Shown in pieces: positions 11,938 through 24,599 of a DNA stretch of 64,000 nucleotides; positions within the stretch are counted from its first letter, which is position 1; each line of letters begins with the position of its first letter. A program made the translations under genes and the position numbers. The notes under the pieces were generated by a model that was given only the letters and a program-made list of their open reading frames with translations, ran no database searches and was not told where the DNA came from. The stretch is taken from positions 10,983,890-11,047,889 of the forward strand of contig CM026390.1 of NCBI GenBank assembly GCA_014843695.1. The letters run 5' to 3'. Origin of the DNA: Archivesica marissinica. Taxonomy: Eukaryota > Mollusca > Bivalvia > Venerida > Vesicomyidae.

Positions 11938-12014
11938 CATTAAAGCGTATTTATAGACTTTTAATTATGTATTAATTTTTAAATTAGTACTATATATTCA
12001 ACAAGATACTATAT

Positions 12015-12091
12015 AAATATTTCATCTCGGTGAGTGTGATAGTGTATATTGTCAACCCGAGGAAAATAATGTCAACCGAGATGAAATATTT
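12015..12091. repeat. Inverted repeat, 16-bp perfect arms
   Basis: AAATATTTCATCTCGG at 12015-12030 is perfectly complementary to 12076-12091. The 45-bp loop contains two copies of GTCAACC (at 12051 and 12071) followed by a CGAG-type motif, so the right arm is partly repeated within the loop. The design resembles the terminal part of a non-autonomous mobile element, but I cannot name the family and see no second terminus. Confidence 0.75.
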
Positions 12092-12379
12092 GTGTTGGTA
12101 TATCGAACAATCGGCTGAAAAAATTCTTCAAGACTACATGAAAACAAGATGGCGGCATAGCAAGTAAAATTACATTGAAATTAAACAGTAAAGTTCGAGT
12201 AGCTTGATTTTGTTCCGAATGAAGCTATTCAGAGGTGAGACATTGCCATGAGACATTGAAATATGTCGCCCGCTCGAGAATGGCAAATATATTAGGGTAA
12301 TCATGTCACTCGTGTGAGGTATAAAAATACACTGTTTTACTGTAAGTGTACTCCATTATTATTCCGTGCGATATATACA

Positions 12380-15300
12380 GCATGAACAGTGCTAGATACA
12401 GCATGAACTGTGCTAGATACAGCATGAACAGTGCTAGATACAGAATGAACTGTGCTAGATACAGCATGAACAGTGCTAGATACAGTATGAACAGTGCTAG
12501 ATACAGCATGAACAGTGCTAGATACGGTATGAACTGTGCTAGATACATCATGAACTGTGCTAGATACAGCATGAACTGTGCTAGATACAGCATGATCTGT
12601 GCTAGATACAGTATGAACTGTGCTAGATACAGCATGATCTGTGCTAGATACAGCATGATCTGTGCTAGATACAGCATGAACTGTACTAGATACATCATGA
12701 ACAGTGCTAGATACATCATGAACTGTGCTAGATACAGCATGAACAGTGCTAGATACATCATGAACAGTGCTAGATACAGCATGAACAGTGCTAGATACAG
12801 CATGAACTGTGCTAGATACATCATGAACTGTGCTAGATACAACATGAACTGTGCTAGATACAGCATGAACAGTGCTAGATATAGCATGAACAGTGCTAGA
12901 CACATCATGAACTGTGCTAGATACATCATGCACTGTGCTAGATACAACATGAACAGTGCTAGATACAGTATGAACAGTGCTAGATACAGCATGAATGTGC
13001 TAGATATAGCATGAACAGTGCTAGATACATCATGCACTGTGCTAGATACAACATGAACAGTGCTAGATACAGCATGAACAGTGCTAGATACAGCATGAAT
13101 GTGCTAGATATAGCATGAACAGTGCTAGATACAGCATGAACAGTGCTAGATATAGCATGAGCTGTGCTAGATACAGCATGAACAGTGCTAGACATAGCAT
13201 GAACAGTGCTAGATACAGCATAAACTGTGCTAGATATAGCATGAACAGTGCTAGATACAGCATGAACAGTGCTAGATATAGCATGAACTGTGCTAGATAC
13301 AGCATGAACAGTGCTAGATACAGCATGAACTGTGATAGATACATCATGAACAGTGCTCGATATAGCATGAACAGTGCTAGATACATCATGAACAGTGCTA
13401 GATACATCATGAACAATGCTAGATATAGCATGAACAGTGCTAGATACAGCATGAACTGTGCTAGATACATCATGAACTGTGCTAGATACAGCATGAACAG
13501 TGCTAGATACAGCATGAACAGTGCTAGATACAGCATGAACTGTGCTAGATACAGCATGAACAGTGCTAGATACAGCATGAACAGTGCTAGATACAGCATG
13601 AACTGTGCTAGATACAGCATGATCTGTGCTAGATACAGCATGAACAGTGCTAGATACATCATGAACTGTGCTAGATACAGCATGAACAGTGCTAGATACA
13701 GTATGAACTGTGCTAGATACATCATGAACTGTGCTAGATACAGCATGAACTGTGCTAGATACAGCATGATATGTGCTTGATACAGCATGAACTGTGCTAG
13801 ATGTAGCATGAATTGTGCTAGATGCATCATGAACTGTGCTAGATACAGCATGAACTGTGCTAGATACATCATGAACTGTATTAGATACATCATGAATAGT
13901 ACTAGATACATCATGAACAGTGCTAGATACAGCATGAACAGTGCTAGATACACCATGAACAGTGCTAGATACATCATGAACTGTACTAGTTACATCATGA
14001 ACAGTGCTAGATACATCATGAACAGTACTAGATACATCATGAACAGTGCTAGATACATCATGAACTGTGCTAGATACAGCATGAACAGTGCTAGATACAT
14101 CATGAACAGTGCTAGATACAGCATGAACAGTGCTAGATACAGTATGAACTGTGCTAGATACATCATGAACTGTGCTAGATACAGCATGAACTGTGCTAGA
14201 TACAGCATGATCTGTGCTAGATACAGCATGAACTGTGCTAGATACAGCATGAACAGTGCTAGATACAGCATGAACAGTGCTAGATACTGTATGAACTGTG
14301 CTAGATACAGCATGATCTGTGCTAGATACAGCATGATCTGTGCTAGATACAGAATGAACTGTACTAGATACATCATGAACAGTACTAGATACATCATGAA
14401 CTGTGCTAGATACAGCATGAACAGTGCTAGATACATCATGAACAGTGCTAGATACAGCATGAACAGTGCTAGATACAGCATTAACTGTGCTAGATACATC
14501 ATGAACTGTGCTAGATACAACATGAACTGTGCTAGATACAGCATGAACAGTGCTAGATATAGCATGAACAGTGCTAGACACAGCATGACCTGTGCTAGAT
14601 ACATCATGCACTGTGCTAGATACAACATGAACAGTGCTAGATACAGCATGAACAGTGCTAGATACAGCATGAACTGTGCTAGATATAGCATGAACAGTGC
14701 TAGATACAGAATGAACTGTGCTAGATACAGCATGAACAGTGCTAGATACAGTATGAACAGTGCTAGATACAGCATGAACAGTGCTAGATACGGTATGAAC
14801 TGTGCTAGATACATCATGAACTGTGCTAGATACAGCATGAACTGTGCTAGATACAGCATGATCTGTGCTAGATACAGTATGAACTGTGCTAGATACAGCA
14901 TGATCTGTGCTAGATACAGCATGATCTGTGCTAGATACAGCATGAACTGTACTAGATACATCATGAACAGTGCTAGATACATCATGAACTGTGCTAGATA
15001 CAGCATGAACAGTGCTAGATACATCATGAACAGTGCTAGATACAGCATGAACAGTGCTAGATACAGCATGAACTGTGCTAGATACATCATGAACTGTGCT
15101 AGATACAACATGAACTGTGCTAGATACAGCATGAACAGTGCTAGATATAGCATGAACAGTGCTAGACACATCATGAACTGTGCTAGATACATCATGCACT
15201 GTGCTAGATACAACATGAACAGTGCTAGATACAGTATGAACAGTGCTAGATACAGCATGAATGTGCTAGATATAGCATGAACAGTGCTAGATACATCATG

Positions 15301-16980
15301 CACTGTGCTAGATACAACATGAACAGTGCTAGATACAGCATGAACAGTGCTAGATACAGCATGAATGTGCTAGATATAGCATGAACAGTGCTAGATACAG
15401 CATGAACAGTGCTAGATATAGCATGAGCTGTGCTAGATACAGCATGAACAGTGCTAGACATAGCATGAACAGTGCTAGATACAGCATAAACTGTGCTAGA
15501 TATAGCATGAACAGTGCTAGATACAGCATGAACAGTGCTAGATATAGCATGCACTGTGCTAAATACAGCATGAACAGTGCTAGATACAGCATGAACTGTG
15601 ATAGATACATCATGAACAGTGCTCGATATAGCATGAACAGTGCTCGATACATCATGAACAGTGCTAGATACATCATGAACAATGCTAGATATAGCATGAA
15701 CAGTGCTAGATACAGTATGAACTGTGCTAGATACATCATGAACTGTGCTAGATACAGCATGAACTGTGCTAGATACAGCATGATCTGTGCTAGATACAGC
15801 ATGAACTGTGCTAGATACAGCATGAACAGTGCTAGATACAGCATGAACAGTGCTAGATACAGTATGAACTGTGCTAGATACAGCATGATCTGTGCTAGAT
15901 ACAGCATGATCTGTGCTAGATACAGCATGAACTGTGCTAGATACAGCATGAACAGTGCTAGATACAGTATGAACTGTGCTAGATACATCATGAACTGTGC
16001 TAGATACAGCATGAACTGTGCTAGATACAGCATGATATGTGCTTGATACAGCATGAACTGTGCTAGATGTAGCATGAATTGTGCTAGATGCATCATGAAC
16101 TGTGCTAGATACAGCATGAACTGTGCTAGATACATCATGAACTGTATTAGATACATCATGAATAGTACTAGATACATCATGAACAGTGCTAGATACAGCA
16201 TGAACAGTGCTAGATACACCATGAACAGTGCTAGATACATCATGAACTGTACTAGTTACATCATGAACAGTGCTAGATACATCATGAACAGTACTAGATA
16301 CATCATGAACAGTGCTAGATACATCATGAACTGTGCTAGATACAGCATGAACAGTGCTAGATACATCATGAACAGTGCTAGATACAGCATGAACAGTGCT
16401 AGATACAGTATGAACTGTGCTAGATACATCATGAACTGTGCTAGATACAGCATGAACTGTGCTAGATACAGCATGATCTGTGCTAGATACAGCATGAACT
16501 GTGCTAGATACAGCATGAACAGTGCTAGATACAGCATGAACAGTGCTAGATACTGTATGAACTGTGCTAGATACAGCATGATCTGTGCTAGATACAGCAT
16601 GATCTGTGCTAGATACAGAATGAACTGTACTAGATACATCATGAACAGTACTAGATACATCATGAACTGTGCTAGATACAGCATGAACAGTGCTAGATAC
16701 ATCATGAACAGTGCTAGATACAGCATGAACAGTGCTAGATACAGCATTAACTGTGCTAGATACATCATGAACTGTGCTAGATACAACATGAACTGTGCTA
16801 GATACAGCATGAACAGTGCTAGATATAGCATGAACAGTGCTAGACACAGCATGACCTGTGCTAGATACATCATGCACTGTGCTAGATACAACATGAACAG
16901 TGCTAGATACAGCATGAACAGTGCTAGATACAGCATGAACTGTGCTAGATATAGCATGAACAGTGCTAGATACAGAATGA
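12380..16980 (+). repeat. 2,266-bp higher-order repeat in satellite C, two tandem copies
   Basis: The monomer-variant order at about 12380-14710 recurs 2,266 bp later, up to about 16980. Two private one-base-short monomers (CATGAATGTGCTAG) at 12991 and 13095 recur at 15257 and 15361. 2,266 equals 108 x 21 minus 2, which is exactly 108 monomers with those two deletions. Scattered single differences separate the copies, for example between about 13490-13640 and 15760-15900. After about 14710 and 16976 the two copies diverge abruptly (GAATGAACTGTGC against GAATGAACACTGC). Confidence 0.9.
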
Positions 16981-19020
16981 ACACTGCTCGATATAACATG
17001 AGCTGTGCTAGATACAGCATGAACAGTGCTAGATATAGCATGAACAGTGCTAGATACAGCATAAACTGTGCAAGATATAGCATGAACAGTGCTAGATACA
17101 GCACGAACAGTGCTAGATATAGCATGCACTGTGCTAGATACAGCATGAACAGTGCTAGATACAGCATGAACTGTGATAGATACATCATGAACAGTGCTCG
17201 ATATAGCATGAACAGTGCTAGATACATCATGAACAGTGCTAGATACATCATGAACAATGCTAGATATAGCATGAACAGTGCTAGATACAGTATGAACTGT
17301 GCTAGATACATCATGAACTGTGCTAGATACAGCATGATATGTGCTAGATACAGCATGAACTGTGCTAGATACAGCATGAACAGTGCTAGATACAGCATGA
17401 ACAGTGCTAGATACAGTATGAACTGTGCTAGATACAGCATGAGCTGTGCTAGATACAGCATGATCTGTGCAAGATACAGCATGAACTGTGCTAGATACAG
17501 CATGAACAGTGCTAGATACAGTATGAACTGTGCTAGATACATCATGAACTGTGCTAGATACAGCATGAACTGTGCTAGATACAGCATGATCTGTGCTAGA
17601 TACAGCATGAACTGTGCTAGATGTAGCATGAATTGTGCTAGATACAGCATGAACTGTGCTAGATACATCATGAACTGTACTAGATACATCATGAATAGTG
17701 CTAGATACATCATGAACAGTGCTAGATACAGCATGAACAGTGCTAGATACATCATGAACAGTGCTAGATACATCATGAACTGTACTAGTTACATCATGAA
17801 CAGTGCTAGATACATCATGAACTGTACTAGATACATCATGAACAGTGCTAGATACATCATGAACAGTGCTAGATACAGCATGAACAGTGCTAGATACAGC
17901 ATGAACTGTGCTAGATACATCATGAACTGTGGTAGATACAACATGAACTGTGCTAGATACAGCAAGCACAGTGCTAGATATAGCATGAACAGTGCTAGAC
18001 ACATCATGAACTGTGCTAGATACATCATGAACAGTGCTAGATACAACATGAACAGTGCTAGATACAGCATGAACAGTGCTAGATACAGCATGAACTGTGC
18101 TAGATATAGCATGAACAGTGCTAGATACAGCATGAACAGTGCTAGATATAGCAGGAGCTGTGCTAGGTACAGCATGAACAGTGCTAGATATAGCATGAAC
18201 AGTGCTAGATACAGCATGAACTGTGCTAGATATAGCATGAACAGTGATAGATACAGCATGAACAGTGCTAGATATAGCATGCACTGTGCTAGATACAGCA
18301 TGAACAGTGCTAGATACAGCATGAACAGTGCTAGATACAGCATGAACAGTGCTAGATATAGCATGAACTGTGCTAGATACAGCATGAACAGTGCCAGATA
18401 CATCATGAACTGTACTAGATACATCATGAACAGTGCTAGATACATCACGAACAGTGCTAGATACATCATGAACAGTGCTAGATACATCATGAACAGTGCT
18501 AGATACAGCATCAACAGTGCTAGATACAGCATGAACAGTGCTAGATACATCATGAACTGTGCTAGATACAGCATGAACAGTGCTAGATACATTATGAACA
18601 GTGCTAGATACATCATGAACTGTGCTAGATACATCATGAACAGTGCTAGATACATCATGAACAGTGCTAGATACATCATGAACTGTGCTAGATGCAGCAT
18701 GAACAGTGCTAGATACAGCATGAACAGTGCTAGATACATCATGAACAGTGCTAGATACATCATGAACAGTGATAGATATAGCATGAACAGTGCTAGATAT
18801 AGCATGAACAGTTCTAATATACAGCATGAACAATGCTAGATATAGCATGAACAGTGCTAGATACAGCATGAACAGTGCTAGATACAGCATGAACGGTGCT
18901 AGATACAGCATGAACAGTGCTAGATACAGCATGAACAGTGCTAGATACATCATGAACAGTGCTAGATACATCATGAACAGTGCTAGATACAGCATGAACA
19001 GTGCTAGATACAGCATGAAC

Positions 19021-19210
19021 AGTCTAAAACATGAAACTAAAAATGAACAGCTAATACACAGAACGTGCTAGAACACAGAACGGCTAGAACACATGAACGT
19101 GCTAGATACACATAACAGTGCTAGATACACATGAACAGTGCTAGATAAGCATGAACAGTGCTAGATACACATGAACGTGCTAGATACTCTAATACACATG
19201 AACAGTGCTA
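19021..19210 (+). other. Degenerate, indel-rich patch in satellite C
   Basis: For about 190 bases the 21-bp register breaks down, with many one- to four-base deletions and A-rich fragments (AGTCTAAAACATGAAAC, GAACACAGAACGGCTAG). The monomer is still recognisable throughout. Regular monomers resume by about 19250, though isolated indels remain near 19510-19540. Smaller patches of the same kind occur near 23646-23672, 23885-23915 and 30165-30205. They look more like poor consensus at read or contig ends than like an insertion. Confidence 0.6.
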
Positions 19211-22200
19211 GATACAGCATGAAAGTGCTAGATAGCAAACAGTGCTAGATACAGCATGAACAGTGCTAGATACAGCATGAACAGTGCTAGATACTGCATG
19301 AACAGTGCTAGATACAGCATGAACATACTAGATATAGCATGAACAGTGCTAGATACAGCATGAACATTACAGATATAGCATGAACAGTGCTAGATACTGC
19401 ATGAACAGTGCTAGATACAGCATGAACAGTGCTAGATACAGCATGAACAGTGCTAGATACATCATGAACTGTGCTAGATACAGCATGAACAGTGCTAGAT
19501 ACAGCATGAACAGTCTAATACACATGAACTGCTAGATACACATGAATAGTGCTAGATACAGCATGAACAGTGCTAGATACAGCATGAACTGTGCTAGATA
19601 CAGCATGAACAGTGCTAGATACAGCATGAACAGTGCTAGATACATCATGAACAGTGCTAGATACATCATGAACAGTGATAGATATAGCATGAACAGTGCT
19701 AGATATAGCATGAACAGTTCTAATATACAGCATGAACAATGCTAGATATAGCATGAATAGTGCTAGATACAGCATGAACAGTGCTAGATACAGCATGAAC
19801 GGTGCTAGAAACAGCATGAACAGTGCTAGATACAGCATGAACAGTGCTAGATACATCATGAACAGTGCTAGATACATCATGAACAGTGATAGATATAGCA
19901 TGAACAGTGCTAGATATAGCATGAACAGTTCTAATATACAGCATGAATAGTGCTAGATATAGCATGAACACTGCTAGATACAGCATGAACAGTGCTAGAT
20001 ACATCAGGAACAGTGCTAGATACAGCATGAACTGTGCTAGATACAGCATGAACAGTGCTAGATACATCATGAACAGTGCTCGATATAGCATGAACAGTGC
20101 TATATACATCATGAACTGTGCTAGATACATCATGAACAATGCTAGATATAGCATGAATAGTGCTAGATACGGCAGGAACAGTGCTAGATACAGCATGAAC
20201 AGTACTAGATATAGCATGAACAGTGCTAGATACTGCATGAACAGTGCTAGATACAGCATGCACACTACTAGATATAGTATGAACAGTGCTAGATACAGCA
20301 TGAACATTACGAGATATAGCATGAACAGTACTAAATATAGCATGAACTGTGCTAGATACAGCATGAACTGTGCTAGATACATCATAAACAGTGCTAGATA
20401 CACCATGAACAGTGCTAGATATAGCATGAACTGTACTAGATACATCATGAACTGTACTAGATACATCATGAACAGTGCTCGATATAGCATGAACAGTGCT
20501 AGATACAGCATGAACATTGCTAGATACAGCATGAACTGTGCTAGATACATCATGAACAGTGCTAGATATAGCATGAACGGTGCAAGATACAGCATGAACA
20601 GTGCTAGATACAGCATGAACTGTGCTAGATGTAGCATGAAATGTGCTAGATGCATCATGAACTGTGCTAGATACAGCATGAACTGTGCTAGATACATCAT
20701 GAACTGTAGTAGATACATCATGAATAGTGCTAGATACATCATGAACAGGCTAGATACAGCATGAACAGTGCTAGATACATCATTAACAGTGCTAGATACA
20801 TCATCAACTGTACTAGTTACATCATGAACAGTGCTAGATACATCATGAACTGTACTAGATACATCATGAACAGTGCTAGATACATCATGAACTGTGCTAG
20901 ATACAGCATGAACAGTGCTAGATACATCATGAACAGTGCTAGATACAGCATGACCAGTGCTAGATACAGCATGAACTGTGCTAGATACATCATGAACTGT
21001 GCTAGATACAACATGATCTGTGCTAGATACAGCATGAACAGTGCTAGATATAGCATGAACAGTGCTAGACACAGCAGGAACTGTGCTAGATACATCATGA
21101 ACTGTGCTAGATACAACATGAACAGTGCTAGATACAGCATGAACAGTGCTAGATACAGCATGAACTGTGCTAGATATAGCATGAACAGTGCTAGATACAG
21201 CATGAACAGTGCTAAATATAGCATGAGCTGTGCTAGATACAGCATGAACAATGCTAGATATAGCATGAACAGTGCTAGATACAGCATGAACTGTGCTAGA
21301 TATAGCATGAACAGTGCTAGATATAGCATGAACAGTGCTAGATATAGCATGCACTGTGCTAGATACAGCAAAAACAGTGCTAGATACAGCATGAACTGTG
21401 ATAGATACAGCATGAACAGTGCTAGATACAGCATGAACTGGGCTAGATATAGCATGAACTGTGCTAGATACAGCATGAACAGTGCTAGATACATCATGAA
21501 CTGTACTAGATACATCATGAACAGTGCTAGATACATCATGAACAGTGCTAGATACATCATGAACAGTGCTAGATACATCATGAAAAGTGCTAGATACATC
21601 ATGAACTGTGCTAGATACAGCATGAACAGTGCTAGATACAGCATGAACTGTGCTAGATACATCATCAACAGTGCTAGATACATCATGATCAGTGCTAGAT
21701 ACAGCATGAACAGTGCTAGATACATCATGAACAGTGCTAGATACATCATGAACTGTGCTAGATACAGCATGAACTGTGCTAGATACATCAGGAACAGTGC
21801 TAGATACATCATGAACTGTGCTAGATACAGCATGAACAGTGCTAGATATAGCATGAACAGTGCTAGATATAGCATGAACAGTTCCAAATACAGCATGAAC
21901 TGTGCTAGATACAGCATGAACTGTGCTAGATACATCATGAACTGTGCTAGATACATCATGAACAGTGCTAGATACATCATAAACTGTGCTAGATAGAGCA
22001 TGAACAGTGCTAGATATAGCATGAACACTGCTAGATATAGCATGAACAGTTCTAAATACAGCATGAACTCTGCTAGATACAGCATGAACTGTGCTAGATA
22101 CAGCATGAACAGTGCTAGATACAGCATGAACTGTGCTAGATACAGCACGAACTGTGCTAGATACTGCATGAACTGTGCTAGATATAGCATGAACAGTGCT

Positions 22201-24599
22201 AGATACATCATGAACAGTGCTAGATATAGCATGAATTGTACTAGTTACATCATGAACAGTGCTAGATACATCATGAACTGTACTAGATACATCATGAACA
22301 GTGCTAGATACATCATGAATTCTGCTAGATACATCATGAACAGTGCTAGATACAGCATCAACAGTGCTAGATACAGCATGAACAGTGCTAGATACATCAT
22401 GAACTGTGCTAGATACATCATGAACAGTGCTAGATACATCATGAACAGTGCTAGATACATCATGAACTGTGCTAGATACAGCATGAACAGTGCTAGATAC
22501 AGCATGAACAGTGCTAGATACATCATGAACAGTGCTAGATACATCATGAACAGTGATAGGTATAGCATGAACAGTGCTAGATATAGCATGAACAGTTCTA
22601 ATATACAGCATGAACAGTGCTAGATATAGCATGAACAGTGCTAGATACATCAGGAACAGTGCTAGATACAGCATGAACTGTGCTAGATACAGCATGAACA
22701 GTGCTAGATACATCATGAACAGTGCTAGATACATCATGAACAATGCTAGATACATCATGAACAGTGCTAGATACAGCATGAACAGTGCTAGATACATCAT
22801 GAACAGTGCTAGATACAGCATGAACAGTGCTAGATACAGCATGAACAGTACTAGATATAGCATGAACAGTGCTAGATACAGCATGAACAGTGCTAGATAC
22901 AGCATGAACAGTACTAGATATAGCATGAACAGTGCTAGATACAGCATCAACAGTACTAGATATAGCATGAACAGTACTAGATATAGCATGAACTGTGCTA
23001 GATACAGCATGAACAGTACTAGATATAGCATGAACAGTACTAGATATAGCATGAACTGTGCTAGATACAGCATGAACTGTGCTAGATACATCATAAACAG
23101 TGCTAGATACACCCTGAACAGTGCTAGATATAGCATGAACTGTGCTAGATACAGCATGAACAGTGCTAGATACATCATGAACAGTGCTAGATACATCATG
23201 AACAATGCTAGATAATCATGAACAGTGCTAGATACAGCATGAACAGTGCTAGATACAGCATGAACAGTACTAGATATAGCATGAACAGTGCTAGATACAC
23301 ATGAACAGTGCTAGATACATCATGAACAGTGCTAGATACAGCAGAACTGTGCTAGATACAGCATGAACAGTGCTAGATACATCATGAACAGTGCTAGATA
23401 CATCATGAACAGTGCTAGATACATCATGAACAGTGCTAGATACATCATGAACAGTGCTAGATATAGCATGAACAGTGGATACAGCATGAACAGTGCTAGA
23501 TACAGCATGAACAGTGCTAGATATAGCATGAACAGTGCTAGATACAGCATGAACAGTGCTAGATACAGCATGAACAGTGCTAGATACAGCATGAACAGTG
23601 CTAGATACAGCATGAACTGTGCTAGATATAGCATGAACTGTGCTAGATACAGCATAACCAAACACAACGTCTAGATATAGCATGAACAGTGCTAGATACA
23701 TCATGAACAGTGCTAGATACATCATGAACAGTGCTAGATACATCATGAACAGTGCTAGATACAGCATGAACAGTGCTAGATACAGCATGAACAGTGCTAG
23801 ATACAGCATGAACTGTGCTAGATACATCATGAACTGTGCTAGATACATCATGAACAGTGCTAGATACAGCATGAACAGTGCTAGATACACATGAACGTGC
23901 TAGATACAGGCATGAAATGTGCTAGATGCATCATGAACTGTGCTAGATACAGCATGAACTGTGCCAGATACATCATGAACTGTACTGGATACATCATGAA
24001 TAGTGCTAGATACATCATGAACAGGCTAGATACAGCATGAACAGTGCTAGATACATCATGAACAGTGCTAGATACATCATGAACTGTACCAGTTACATCA
24101 TGAACAGTGCTAGATACATCATGAACGGTACTAGATACATCATGAACAGTGCTAGATACATCATGAACTGTGCTAGATACAGCATGAACAGTGCTAGATT
24201 CATCATGATCAGTGCTAGATACAGCATGACCAGTGCTAGATACAGCATGAACTGTGCTAGATACATCATGAACTGTGCTAGATACAGCATGAACAGTGCT
24301 AGATATAGCATGAACAGTGCTAGTCACAACAGGAACTGTGCTAGATACATCATGAACTGTGGTAGATACAACATGAACAGTGCTAGATACAGCATGAACA
24401 GTGCTAGATACATCATGAACAGTGCTAGATACATCATGATCTGTACTAGTTACATCATGAACAGTGCTAGATACATCATGAACTGTACTAGATACAGCAG
24501 GAACTGTGCCAAATACATCATGAACAGTGCTAGATACATCATGAACTGTGCTAGATACAGCATGAACAGTGCTAGATATAGCATGAACAGTGGATATAG

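Larger units (their letters stand above)
11420..12369. other. Single-copy island between satellites B and C
   Basis: About 950 bp of AT-rich unique sequence. It holds a candidate terminal exon with a polyadenylation signal (11824-11937), two long inverted repeats, a short direct repeat (TTTAGTATGATATTGTT at 11482-11498 and 11512-11528) and a 7-bp hairpin (CGTCGCT at 11585-11591 with AGCGACG at 11608-11614). I searched the minus strand for a signal-peptide exon that could belong to the protease at 1107-1198 and found no convincing one. Confidence 0.6.
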
